Source: Sphingomonas sp. NFR15
GTDB taxonomy: Bacteria; Pseudomonadota; Alphaproteobacteria; Sphingomonadales; Sphingomonadaceae
Length of the DNA stretch: 64,000 bases
Direction: 5' to 3'
NCBI RefSeq assembly: GCF_900103265.1
Contig: NZ_FMWX01000006.1
Span: 124,001-188,000 of the forward strand
The notes beneath the pieces are model-generated. The model ran no database searches, was not told where the DNA came from, and saw only the letters and a list, made by a program, of their open reading frames with translations. Below, piece after piece: positions 8,691 to 16,980 of the stretch; the first letter of the stretch is position 1; each line of letters starts with the position of its first letter. The translations under genes were made by a program, and so were the position numbers.

Positions 8691-10083
8691 GACCGGCTGG
8701 CTGCTGAGCGCGGCGGCGCTGCTCGGCGGGTGTTCGCTCGCGCCCGCGTATCAGCACCCGGCGATGACGCCACCGGCCACGTTCAAGGAAGGCGCACCGT
8801 GGCAGGCGGCCACCAAGACCCCGGCGCCCGCCGGAAAATGGTGGCAGGCGTTCGGTGATCCCGCGCTCGATGCGCTCGAAGCGCGGATCGACGCCGGCAA
8901 TTTCGATCTCGCCGCGGCCTCGGCTCGCTACGATCAGGCGCAGGCTTTGGTGCGGCAGGCGCGCGCCGATCTCTTCCCGCAGATCGGAGTCAGCGCGAGC
9001 GTCGACCGCAACCGGCTCTCCGCCAATCGGCCGATCAGTCGCGGCCTTGCGTCGACGCAGACCGACAAGATCATGGGCGGCTCGCTCGCGTACGAGCTCG
9101 ATCTGTTCGGGCGGGTGCGCAACAGCATCGCCGCGGGCCGGGCCAACGCGCACGCCGCCGCATTCGACGTCGAAGGCGTGCGGCTCGGCCTGCAGAGTCA
9201 ACTCGCCGCGACCTATTTCGATTTGCGCGGGCTCGACGCGCGCATCCTGCTGCTGCGCCAGACCGTCGAATCGTTCCAGCGCGCGTTCGACCTGACCGAT
9301 ACGCGCCATTCGGGTGGGATCGCCTCCGGCATCGACGTCAGCCGCGCGCAGGCGCAATTGTCGAGCGCGAGGTCCGAGCTGTCGGCGGTCGAGATCGACC
9401 GTGCGAGGGACGAACATGCCATCGCCGTGCTGGTTGGCGAGGCCCCCGCGACCTTCTCGATCACCGTCGCCGATCCACAAACGCGTCCGCCCACGATCCA
9501 GCCCGGCCTCCCATCGACCCTGCTCGAACGCCGGCCCGACATCGCCGCCGCCGAGCGGCGCGTCGCCGCCGCCAACGCGCGGATCGGCGTGGCACGCGCG
9601 GCGTTCTTCCCCAACGTGACGCTCGGCGCGCAGGGCGGATTCGAATCGGTCGGCGGCGACTGGCTCAATGCGGCGAGCAGCTTCTGGGCACTCGGCCCGC
9701 TTCAGGCGGCGCTGACCGTGTTCGACGGCGGCCGGCGCGCGGCGCAGGTCCGGCAAGCGCGCGCCGAGTTCGACGAGGCCGCGGCCACCTATCGCCAGAC
9801 CGTGCTCGACGCGTTCCGCGAGGTCGAGGACGATCTCGCCACGCAACGGCTGCTCGTCGCGGGCGAAGCCGATCAGGCCGCCGCCGCCAAGGCCGCCGAA
9901 CGCACGCGCGACCTCGCGCTGATCCGCTACCGCGACGGCGCGGCGGATTATCTGGAAGTGGTGACCGCGCAGACCGCCGCGCTGGATGCCGAACGCGCGC
10001 TGCTTCAGTTGCGGACGCGGCAATTGCAGGCGGCGAGCGACACGTTCCGCGCGCTGGGCGGGGATTTCCGCGCGGGCAAATAA
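8680..10083 (+). CDS. Outer-membrane efflux lipoprotein (NodT/OprM family)
   Basis: A 467-aa TolC-like outer-membrane factor. It begins with a lipoprotein signal (LLGGC, lipid-attached Cys18), so it is acylated. PAYQHPAMTPPATF and WWQAFGDPALDALE are typical N-terminal NodT family sequence, followed by two repeated long helical hairpin regions (ASARYDQAQALVRQARADLF and IGVARAAFFPNVTLGA). GTG 8680 is preferred over GTG 8671 because a CCAGGG element precedes it by 8 nt. It completes the tripartite pump. Confidence 0.93.
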   Translation: MASKTGWLLSAAALLGGCSLAPAYQHPAMTPPATFKEGAPWQAATKTPAPAGKWWQAFGDPALDALEARIDAGNFDLAAASARYDQAQALVRQARADLFPQIGVSASVDRNRLSANRPISRGLASTQTDKIMGGSLAYELDLFGRVRNSIAAGRANAHAAAFDVEGVRLGLQSQLAATYFDLRGLDARILLLRQTVESFQRAFDLTDTRHSGGIASGIDVSRAQAQLSSARSELSAVEIDRARDEHAIAVLVGEAPATFSITVADPQTRPPTIQPGLPSTLLERRPDIAAAERRVAAANARIGVARAAFFPNVTLGAQGGFESVGGDWLNAASSFWALGPLQAALTVFDGGRRAAQVRQARAEFDEAAATYRQTVLDAFREVEDDLATQRLLVAGEADQAAAAKAAERTRDLALIRYRDGAADYLEVVTAQTAALDAERALLQLRTRQLQAASDTFRALGGDFRAGK

Positions 10084-10177
10084 GATCGTCGCCCCGGCGA
10101 AGGCCGGGGCCGATGGCTATGGGGCGAGCGGCTCGGCAGATTACGCAGCGGCCCCGGCCTACGCCGGGGCGACGATC
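10084..10177. repeat. Paired inverted intergenic repeat (REP-like, family A)
   Basis: Two inverted copies of a GTCGCCCCGGCGAAGGCCGG-type unit, each itself palindromic, flank a 40-bp spacer between two convergent genes. A related pair is at 33739-33822. This looks like a dispersed REP/MITE-type element that could also act as a bidirectional terminator here. Confidence 0.7.
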
Positions 10178-10181
10178 CCGA

Positions 10182-11090
10182 CTATTCCCGCGCTCGCCCG
10201 AAATCCGGCGCCGGATCGTCCTGGCCCTGGTCGATGATGCTGCGGCGCACCGCGCGGGTGCGGGTGAACAGGTCGAACAGCTCGTCGCCCTTGCCCCAGC
10301 GGATCGCGCGTTGCAGCGCGCTCAAATCCTCGGAAAAGCGCTGGAGCATGTCGAGCACCGCTTCGCGGTTCGACAGGAACACGTCGCGCCACATCGTCGG
10401 ATCGGAAGCGGCGATGCGGGTGAAGTCGCGGAACCCGCCCGCCGAATATTTGATGACCTCGGACTGGGTGACTTCCTCCATGTCCGACGCCGTGCCGACG
10501 ATGGTGTAGGCGATCAGGTGCGGCAAATGGCTGGTGATCGCGAGCACGCGGTCGTGATGGTCGGGCGCCATCGTCTCGACCTCCGCGCCGAGCCGCCGCC
10601 AGAACTCGCACACCCGCTCGACCGCGAAGGGGGCCGCGCCCTCGGGCGGGGTGACGATGCACCAGCGATGCTTGAACAATGTCGCGAAGCCCGCTTCCGG
10701 GCCGCTGTTCTCGGTGCCGGCGACCGGATGCGCGGGGATGACGGTCGCGTCCGGCAGCGCCTCTGCGAGCGCACGCACGACCTCGGCCTTGCACGAGCCG
10801 ACATCGCTGACGATCGCGTCGGCGGGCAGATCCTCGGCGATCGCCGCCGCCGCGGCGCCCATCGCGCCCACGGGCACGCACAGGATGACGAGATCGGCGT
10901 CGATCACACTCGCGCCCGGCGTGTCGGTGACGTCGTCGAACAGATCGAGCCGATCGGCGATCTCGCGCACACCGGCGTCGGCGTCATATCCGGTCAGCCG
11001 CACGCTCGGCATGGTCGCGCGCACCGCGCGCGCGATCGAGGAGCCGATCAGGCCGATGCCGATGATGGTGACGCGGGAAAAGGGCAGCAT
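10182..11090 (-). CDS. tyrA: Prephenate/arogenate dehydrogenase family protein
   Basis: A 302-aa NAD(P)-dependent enzyme of tyrosine biosynthesis, oxidatively decarboxylating prephenate or arogenate. Seen are the dinucleotide-binding GIGLIGSS (~11-18), DVGSCKAEVV, HPVAGTENSGPEAGFATLF (active-site His region) and the helical C-terminal domain (HHDRVLAITSHLPHLIAYT). There is no fused chorismate mutase or ACT domain. It stands alone between two plus-strand genes; hisC, its frequent neighbour, is not here. Whether prephenate or arogenate is preferred cannot be read. Confidence 0.9.
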   Translation of the reverse strand: MLPFSRVTIIGIGLIGSSIARAVRATMPSVRLTGYDADAGVREIADRLDLFDDVTDTPGASVIDADLVILCVPVGAMGAAAAAIAEDLPADAIVSDVGSCKAEVVRALAEALPDATVIPAHPVAGTENSGPEAGFATLFKHRWCIVTPPEGAAPFAVERVCEFWRRLGAEVETMAPDHHDRVLAITSHLPHLIAYTIVGTASDMEEVTQSEVIKYSAGGFRDFTRIAASDPTMWRDVFLSNREAVLDMLQRFSEDLSALQRAIRWGKGDELFDLFTRTRAVRRSIIDQGQDDPAPDFGRARE

Positions 11091-11201
11091 GGTGCCGCAG
11101 ATGGCGGATGCCGCGTGTCAAGGCAAGCTGGGCGCGGGCTGGCGCTCCGCCCCGCGCTTGCTATCAGGGCGCGCTTGCTATCAGCGATGGGGGGAGTCCT
11201 A

Positions 11202-11639
11202 ATGACCGCGATCACATTGTCCGACGACGCCGCGCTGTTGCAGGTCGCGCGAATCCACGGCTGGCTGGCGTCGAGCTATTGGTCACCCGGCATCGCGCGC
11301 GCGGTGGTCGAGAAGGCGATCGCGGGGTCGCACTGCCTCGGCGCGTATCGGAACGGGGAGCAAGTCGGGTTCGCGCGGATGATAACCGATCATGCCACCT
11401 TCGCGTGGCTCGCCGATGTGTGGATCGAGGAGTCCGCGCGCGGGGAGGGGCTTGGGCGGCGGATGGTCGGGTGGTTCCTCGACCATCCCGAGTTCGCCGG
11501 GTTGCGTCGCATCGGGCTCGTCACCAAGGACGCGCACGGCGTCTATGCGGCCTTGGGGTTTCACCCGCTGGCGCGCGCGGACCGCTATATGGAGCGGCTC
11601 CAGCCGGGCATGGCGGAGATGCTGCGCAACGAGCCGTGA
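11202..11639 (+). CDS. GNAT-family N-acetyltransferase
   Basis: A 145-aa single-domain acetyltransferase. It shows an acetyl-CoA loop-like RGEGLGRRMVGWFL after a DVWIEESARG strand, and a conserved C-terminal VYAALGFHPL segment. The arrangement (short N-terminus, SYWSPGIARAVVEKAI) matches the small GNATs often annotated near housekeeping genes. A GGGGGAG ribosome site precedes ATG 11202. The substrate is unknown. Confidence 0.85.
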   Translation: MTAITLSDDAALLQVARIHGWLASSYWSPGIARAVVEKAIAGSHCLGAYRNGEQVGFARMITDHATFAWLADVWIEESARGEGLGRRMVGWFLDHPEFAGLRRIGLVTKDAHGVYAALGFHPLARADRYMERLQPGMAEMLRNEP

Positions 11640-11652
11640 GGCACGGAATACG

Positions 11653-11683
11653 CCGTTCGTCCTGAGCGAAGTCGAAGGACGTG
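11653..11683. repeat. Dispersed repeat, family B, half-unit
   Basis: A CCGTTCGTCCTGAGCGAAGT-type unit lying just downstream of the GNAT gene. Related units are at 16067, 35239, 47804, 51697, 53870 and 54957, usually as an inverted pair; here only one arm is clear. Confidence 0.65.
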
Positions 11684-11726
11684 TCGCGGTCGGCTCAGTG
11701 CGAAAGGAGAAGGAGGCGGTAGCGCC

Positions 11727-12236
11727 TTACCGCCGTGCCATCTCCACCGCCCGGAAACGCGCCATCACATCCTCGGCGAGCACGAGCAGCCCCTGATGCT
11801 GGAGCGGCGTCAAACCGTCGTGCGGTTTCGTGTCGATCACGCACAGCGCGCCGAGCGGAACGCCCGCGTCGCTGACCAGCGGCGCGCCCGCGTAGAAGCG
11901 GATGAACGGTTCGCCCGTCACCAGCGCGTTGTCGGCGAATTTCGGATCGGCACGGGCGTCAGGCACCACCATCACGTCGTCGCCGGTCATCGCGAACTGG
12001 CAGAAGGACACATCGCGCGGCGTCTCGGTGAGGTCGGTGCCCGTGCGCGACACGAAGCACTGGACATGCTCCTCGACCAGACTGACGAGCGCGACCGGCG
12101 TGCCGCATAGCGCCGCCGCGAAATCGGTGATGCGGCGCAATGCGGCGGCGCCGCGCAACGCCGCGAGATCGTATGCGGCGAGGGCTTCCGCGCGCGCCGC
12201 CTCGTCGATCCGCCAGCCGCGGCCGGCCACAGGCAT
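11727..12236 (-). CDS. GAF-domain protein
   Basis: A 169-aa soluble protein consisting almost entirely of one GAF domain: FAAALCGTPVALVSLVEE, FCQFAMTGDDVMVVPDA, FIRFYAGAPLVSDAGVPLGA and LCVIDTKPH. Such stand-alone GAF proteins bind small ligands or chromophores; no output domain is attached, so the partner is unknown. It follows ssb with little or no gap. TTG 12251 would overlap the ssb stop and ATG 12236 lies just after it; neither has a clear ribosome site. Confidence 0.82.
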   Translation of the reverse strand: MPVAGRGWRIDEAARAEALAAYDLAALRGAAALRRITDFAAALCGTPVALVSLVEEHVQCFVSRTGTDLTETPRDVSFCQFAMTGDDVMVVPDARADPKFADNALVTGEPFIRFYAGAPLVSDAGVPLGALCVIDTKPHDGLTPLQHQGLLVLAEDVMARFRAVEMARR

Positions 12237-12247
12237 GTCGAGCGCGC

Positions 12248-12808
12248 TCAAAACGGCACGTCGTCGTCGAGATCGTCGGCGAAGCCGCCGCCACGATTGC
12301 CGCCGGCCGGGGCGTTCGACCGGCCGCCACCGCCGGCCCCGAAACCGCCGCCACCGCCACCACCGCTATACCCGCCGCGCGCACCGCCGCCGAAATCCTC
12401 GCTGCCGCCGAAATCGTCGCGAACGGCTCCGCCGCCACCACTACCGGCACCACCACCCGGTCCGTCGAGCATCGTCAGCACGGCGTTGAAGCCTTGCAGC
12501 ACGATCTCGGTCGAATAGCGGTCCTGGCCCTGCTGGTCCTGCCATTTGCGGGTCTGGAGCTGGCCTTCGATATAGACCTTGCTGCCCTTGCGCAGATAGC
12601 GCTCTGCGACGTTGGCGAGGCCCTCGCTGAAGATCGCGACCGAATGCCACTCGGTCTTTTCCTTGCGCTCGCCGGTGTTGCGGTCCTTCCACGATTCGGA
12701 CGTGGCGATGCGCAGGTTGACCACCTTGCCGCCGTTCTGGAACGAGCGGCTCTCGGGATCCCGCCCGAGGTTGCCGACGAGAATCACCTTATTGACGCTG
12801 CCCGCCAT
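12248..12808 (-). CDS. ssb: Single-stranded DNA-binding protein
   Basis: A 186-aa SSB. The OB-fold (~1-110) starts [19 protein letters not shown] and includes TEWHSVAIF and [15 protein letters not shown]. It is followed by a long glycine-rich disordered linker (~115-175) and the acidic partner-binding tail DDDVPF. It coats ssDNA in replication, repair and recombination and recruits partners through its tail. It lies between feoB and the GAF gene on the same strand. Confidence 0.97.
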   Translation of the reverse strand: MAGSVNKVILVGNLGRDPESRSFQNGGKVVNLRIATSESWKDRNTGERKEKTEWHSVAIFSEGLANVAERYLRKGSKVYIEGQLQTRKWQDQQGQDRYSTEIVLQGFNAVLTMLDGPGGGAGSGGGGAVRDDFGGSEDFGGGARGGYSGGGGGGGFGAGGGGRSNAPAGGNRGGGFADDLDDDVPF

Positions 12809-12817
12809 CTTCTTTTC

Positions 12818-14674
12818 CTACAAACCGAACGATTTCGCGACCCAATAGGTCGCTCCGGCGGCACCGTAGGCGAGTGCGAACAAATAGCCAACCATGAAGG
12901 CCGGCCATTTCCATCCGTTGGTTTCCCGCCGCGTCACGGCGATGGTCGAGATGCATTGCGGCGCGAACACGAACCACATCAGGAAGGCGAGCGCGGTCGG
13001 CAGGCTCCAGCGTTTGGCGAGCGTCGTCGCGATCTGCGCCTCGCCCTTGTCGCCGCCCGATTCATCGATCGCGTACACGGTGCCGAGCGCCGCCACCGCG
13101 ACCTCGCGCGCGGCCATCGCCGGGATCAGCGCGAGCACGATGTCACGGTTGAAGCCGATCGGGCGAAATGCCGGCTCGATCCCGTTGGCGATCCGGCCCG
13201 CGACCGAATAATTGACCGGCGAGGCGGCGCTGCCCTCGGGCGGCTTGGGGAAGCTGAGCAGCGCCCATAGCACGATCGTCGTGAAGGCGATCGTCGTGCC
13301 GGCGCGCTTGAGGAAGATCGCCGCGCGGCTCCATAGTCCGATCGCGAGATGGTTGAGCTGGGGAAGCTGGTATTTGGGCATCTCCATCATGAAGCCCGAC
13401 GACGCGCCCTGCGTCACCGTCTTGCGGAGCACCACCGCGACCACGAACGCGCCCGCCACGCCCATGACGTACAGGCCGAGCATCACCAGCCCCTGCAACC
13501 CGACGAACGGAAGCACGCGGACGTTGGGGATCAGCGCGCCGATGATGAGCGTGTAGACCGGCAACCGCGCCGAGCAGGTCATCAGCGGCGCGATCAGGAT
13601 GGTGGTGAGCCGGTCCTTCTCGTCGTCGATCGTGCGCGTCGACATGATGCCGGGCACCGCGCAGGCGAAAGACGACAGCAGCGGAATGAATGCGCGCCCC
13701 GACAGGCCGGCATGCGCCATCAGCCGGTCCATCAGGAACGCGGCGCGCACCATATAGCCGCTCGCTTCCAGCACGAGGATGAAGAAGAACATTACGAGGA
13801 TCTGGGGCAGGAACTTCACCACCGCGCCCACACCCGCGATCACGCCGTCGGTGATGAGCGAGCGCAGCACCGAATCGGGCATCACCTGCTTGACGAGGCC
13901 GGAGAGCCAATCGAACCCGTCCGCGATCGCATCGGCGGGGGCGGCACCGGCCCAGAACACCGTCTGGAACATCACGAACAGGATCGCGAGCAGCAGTAGC
14001 ACGCCCGAGACCGGGTGGAGCGCGACCGAATCGAGCGCATGGCCCCAGCGCCGCACCGGCGCTTCCGACACCGTGGCGAGCGCTGCGATTTTCCGCGCGC
14101 GGCGTTGCAGCGTGACGATGTCCTCGGCGTCCGCGTTTGCCGGCCTGGCACGCGGCGGGCTGGTCAGCACGCCATCCACCTGCGCGCGCAGATCGTCGAG
14201 GCCGCGCCGGCGCACCGCGACGGTCGGCACCACCGGCACGCCGAGTTCGCGCGCGAGCCGATCGGGATCGAGCTTCAGTCCGTCGCGCTCGGCGAGGTCG
14301 ATCATGTTGAGCGCGACCACGACGGGCAGGCCGAGCGCGATCAGTTGCAGCGTGAAGCGCAGATGGTTGTCGAGGTTGGAGGCATCGACGACCACCACCA
14401 ATGCGTCGGGCAGCCGCTCGCCCGCTTGCGTGCCGGCGAGGAAGTCGCGCGTCACGCGCTCGTCGGGGCTGGAGGGTTCGAGGCTGTAGGCGCCGGGCAG
14501 ATCGACCAGTTCGGCCGGGCGGCCATCGGGCAGCACCAGCCGGCCCGAGTGGCGTTCGACCGTGACGCCGGGATAATTGCCGACCTTCTGGCGCGCGCCC
14601 GTCAGCGCGTTGAACAGGGCGCTCTTGCCGGCATTGGGGTTGCCGACCAGCGCCACCAGCGGTGCGGCGTTCAT
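12818..14674 (-). CDS. feoB: Ferrous iron transporter FeoB
   Basis: A 618-aa inner-membrane Fe(II) transporter. The N-terminal GTPase domain shows G1 GNPNAGKS (11-18), G3 DLPG (58-61) and G4 NMID (123-126). After a helical GDI-like region come the membrane domain with two Gate segments (e.g. PLLSSFACAVPGIMSTRTI) and a hydrophobic C-terminus with FVFAPQCISTIAVTRRET. It is shorter than E. coli FeoB (773 aa) but within the family range. feoA lies 16 nt upstream and no feoC is present. Iron/Fur control is likely (see 14966). Confidence 0.96.
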   Translation of the reverse strand: MNAAPLVALVGNPNAGKSALFNALTGARQKVGNYPGVTVERHSGRLVLPDGRPAELVDLPGAYSLEPSSPDERVTRDFLAGTQAGERLPDALVVVVDASNLDNHLRFTLQLIALGLPVVVALNMIDLAERDGLKLDPDRLARELGVPVVPTVAVRRRGLDDLRAQVDGVLTSPPRARPANADAEDIVTLQRRARKIAALATVSEAPVRRWGHALDSVALHPVSGVLLLLAILFVMFQTVFWAGAAPADAIADGFDWLSGLVKQVMPDSVLRSLITDGVIAGVGAVVKFLPQILVMFFFILVLEASGYMVRAAFLMDRLMAHAGLSGRAFIPLLSSFACAVPGIMSTRTIDDEKDRLTTILIAPLMTCSARLPVYTLIIGALIPNVRVLPFVGLQGLVMLGLYVMGVAGAFVVAVVLRKTVTQGASSGFMMEMPKYQLPQLNHLAIGLWSRAAIFLKRAGTTIAFTTIVLWALLSFPKPPEGSAASPVNYSVAGRIANGIEPAFRPIGFNRDIVLALIPAMAAREVAVAALGTVYAIDESGGDKGEAQIATTLAKRWSLPTALAFLMWFVFAPQCISTIAVTRRETNGWKWPAFMVGYLFALAYGAAGATYWVAKSFGL

Positions 14675-14690
14675 GGTCAGGCCGCCATCG

Positions 14691-14963
14691 TCACGCGGCG
14701 TGCTGCGACACGCGGATCGCGCCGGCGACGGTGCGGCGCAACGCCACCGTCATCCGCCCGATCCGGCAGGCGATCGGCCCCTTGCCGATCAGCGAGCGGT
14801 GCAGCACCTCGACCCCGACGCCCTCGTCGAAACCGAGTTCGCGCAACCGGCGCGCCTCGGGCACGCTGAGCCGTGTCCAGTCGATCGCCGCGACGGTCGC
14901 GGGCTGGCGATTGGGCAGCGATTCGAGACTGAGCTGTGTGTCCACACGCGAGAACATGTTCAT
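14691..14963 (-). CDS. feoA: Ferrous iron transport protein FeoA
   Basis: A 90-aa cytosolic SH3-like protein. The core IDWTRLSVPEARRLRELGFD, VGVEVLHRSLIGKGPIACRI and GRMTVALRRTVAGAI is the FeoA fold that supports FeoB. It starts at one of two close ATGs (14963 or 14957), just inside the Fur-like site. The open frame runs further upstream, but that sequence is Arg/Pro-rich and not FeoA-like. It forms an operon with feoB. Confidence 0.92.
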   Translation of the reverse strand: MNMFSRVDTQLSLESLPNRQPATVAAIDWTRLSVPEARRLRELGFDEGVGVEVLHRSLIGKGPIACRIGRMTVALRRTVAGAIRVSQHAA

Positions 14964-14965
14964 GA

Positions 14966-14982
14966 TGCGAGTGATTATCAAT
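14966..14982. promoter_or_regulatory. Fur-like box upstream of feoA
   Basis: TGCGAGTGATTATCAAT immediately upstream of the feoA start resembles the TGCGAATNATTNNCAA-type Fur/iron-response operator of alphaproteobacteria. Its position over the translation start would let iron-loaded Fur repress feoAB. This is a pattern match by eye. Confidence 0.5.
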
Positions 14983-15142
14983 AGAGCGGCGGTAACGCCA
15001 GCGTTATCGTGCGGCGGGGCCGGGCGTTCTTCCGCGACCGGCGCGCCCAAGGCGCGGCGCGGCGAAGCCGCCCCGGCAATTTTCGGCCGAACACCTGGCC
15101 GCGCTTTGCCTCGTGCGCGCAACCGGGTATCGCGTGGCGGCA

Positions 15143-16057
15143 ATGGACATCTACCTGCCCATCGCCAATCTGTCGGTCAACGCGCTGGTGATCGTGCTGC
15201 TCGGCGGCGGGGTCGGGCTGTTGTCGGGCATGCTGGGCGTCGGCGGCGGGTTCCTCACCACGCCGCTGCTGATCGTCTACGGCATCCCGCCGACCGTCGC
15301 CGCCGCCTCCGCCGCGAGCCAGGTGACCGGCGCGAGCGTCTCCGGCGTGTTCGCGCATTTCCGCCGCGGCGGAGTCGATACCAAGATGGGCGGTGTGCTG
15401 GTGGCGGGCGGGCTGCTCGGCAGCGTCGCGGGCGGGCAAGTGTTCCGGCTGCTTCAGGCGACCGGGCAGATCGATACGGTGATCGCGATCATCTACGTGC
15501 TGCTGCTCGGCTTCATCGGGTCGATGATGGCGCGCGAGTCGATCGGCGCGATCCGCGTCGCGCGCGGCGCGGTGCCGCCGCGCGCGCGCAAGCGGCGGCA
15601 CCACCCGCTGGTCGCGGCGCTGCCGTTCCGCACGCGCTTCTATCGGTCCGGGCTGTACATCTCGCCGCTCGCGCCGCTGCTGCTGGGCTTCTTCGTCGGC
15701 ATGCTGACGATCCTGCTCGGCGTCGGCGGCGGCTTCATCCTGGTGCCGGCGATGCTGTACCTGCTCGGCATGACCACCCAGGTGGTGGTCGGCACCTCGC
15801 TGTTCCAGACGCTGTTCGTCACCGCGATGGCGACGATGGTCCATGCCACCACCACCAAGGCGGTCGATATCGTGCTCGCGGCGCTGCTGCTGATCGGCTC
15901 GGTCGCCGGCGCGCAGGTCGGCGCGCGCTTCGCCGCCAAGGCCAAGCCCGAATATCTGCGGCTTGCCCTCGCGATCATCGTGCTGTCGCTCGCGGTGTGG
16001 ATCGCGATCGGGCTCGGTTGGCGGCCCGCCGAAATCTACTCGGTCGAAGTGTCGTGA
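15143..16057 (+). CDS. TSUP-family (TauE/SafE) membrane transporter
   Basis: A 304-aa polytopic protein. It carries the duplicated TSUP signature, GLLSGMLGVGGGFLTTPLL in the first half and GMLTILLGVGGGFILVPAML in the second, with about eight hydrophobic segments and a basic loop (RARKRRHH) between the halves. Family members export sulfite, sulfoacetate or related anions. ATG 15143 is selected because the sequence before it is arginine-rich and unlike a TSUP N-terminus. It is followed by an Alph_Pro_TM gene, a recurring alphaproteobacterial pairing. Confidence 0.9.
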   Translation: MDIYLPIANLSVNALVIVLLGGGVGLLSGMLGVGGGFLTTPLLIVYGIPPTVAAASAASQVTGASVSGVFAHFRRGGVDTKMGGVLVAGGLLGSVAGGQVFRLLQATGQIDTVIAIIYVLLLGFIGSMMARESIGAIRVARGAVPPRARKRRHHPLVAALPFRTRFYRSGLYISPLAPLLLGFFVGMLTILLGVGGGFILVPAMLYLLGMTTQVVVGTSLFQTLFVTAMATMVHATTTKAVDIVLAALLLIGSVAGAQVGARFAAKAKPEYLRLALAIIVLSLAVWIAIGLGWRPAEIYSVEVS

Positions 16058-16066
16058 AACAGCCCG

Positions 16067-16137
16067 CCCGTTCGTGCCGAGCGACGTCGAGGCACCGTCC
16101 GGGGCGTGTCCCTCGACTTCGCTCGGGACGAGCGGGC
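16067..16137. repeat. Dispersed repeat, family B, inverted pair
   Basis: Two inverted arms, CCCGTTCGTGCCGAGCGACG... and ...TCGCTCGGGACGAGCGGG, lie between the TSUP stop and the next start. They appear inserted between two genes that were probably coupled. Confidence 0.65.
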
Positions 16138-16908
16138 GTGGGGACGCGTCTTTGGCTGGCGCTGATGCTGGCGCCGCTGCTGATCGCGGCGGAGAGCAAG
16201 CCGGTGCTCGTCCCCGACGTGTCGCAGCGCAATGTCGAGATCGTCTACAGCTTCACCGGCGCCGACCTGCTGCTGTTCGGCGCGATCCTCTATCCCGGCG
16301 GGCGCCTGCCCGACGACGACAAGCCGACCGACATCGTCGTGGTGGTGAAGGGGCCGACGCAATCGATCCTGGTGCGCGAGAAGGAGAAGCTCGGCGGGCT
16401 GATCTGGGTCAATGCCGCGCGGCTGCGCTATCGCTCGGCACCGAGCTTTTACGCGATCGCCTCGTCGCGCCCGATCGCCAGCCTGCTCGACGAGCGCACC
16501 CGCGCGATCTACGAACTCGGGCTCGACAGCCTGCAACTCTCGCCCGCCACCAGCGCGCTCGACGACCGGCAGGACCGGTTCGCGCGCGGGCTGGTCGATC
16601 TCAAGCGCCGCGCCGGCCTGTATGTCGAGGCGCCCGGCGCGGTCGAGATCACCGACGGCGTGTTGTACCGCGCGGTGGTGACGATCCCCGCGCGCGTGCC
16701 GGTCGGCCGCTTCACAGCGGAGACCTTCCTGGTGCGCGACGGCCATGTGCTGGCGGTGGCGACGCGCGACATCGAGATCCGCAAATCGGGCTTCGAACGC
16801 TTCGTCGCCCGCTCGGCGGAACGCAACGCGGTCCTCTACGGGCTGGTCGCGGTCGCGCTGTCGGTCGCGTTCGGCTGGGGCGCGGGGCTGATCGCGCGGC
16901 GGTTCTGA
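16138..16908 (+). CDS. Alph_Pro_TM / TIGR02186-family membrane protein
   Basis: A 256-aa protein with an N-terminal signal peptide (LALMLAPLLIAAE), a periplasmic beta-rich body (VPDVSQRNVEIVYSFTGADL, LLLFGAILYPGG, TDIVVVVKGP) and a single C-terminal transmembrane helix (~GLVAVALSVAFGWGAGLIA) ending in Arg-Arg. This matches an alphaproteobacterial family of unknown function usually placed beside TSUP transporters. GTG 16138 directly follows a repeat. GTG 16054 overlaps the TSUP stop but would translate the repeat; ATG 16165 is also possible. Confidence 0.75.
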   Translation: MGTRLWLALMLAPLLIAAESKPVLVPDVSQRNVEIVYSFTGADLLLFGAILYPGGRLPDDDKPTDIVVVVKGPTQSILVREKEKLGGLIWVNAARLRYRSAPSFYAIASSRPIASLLDERTRAIYELGLDSLQLSPATSALDDRQDRFARGLVDLKRRAGLYVEAPGAVEITDGVLYRAVVTIPARVPVGRFTAETFLVRDGHVLAVATRDIEIRKSGFERFVARSAERNAVLYGLVAVALSVAFGWGAGLIARRF

Positions 16909-16980
16909 GCGATCGCGCCAAACCCAATCTTTACGATTCGAGCGTTAAGCACGTCGTTCTCGAATTGGGACGAGCCGCGA

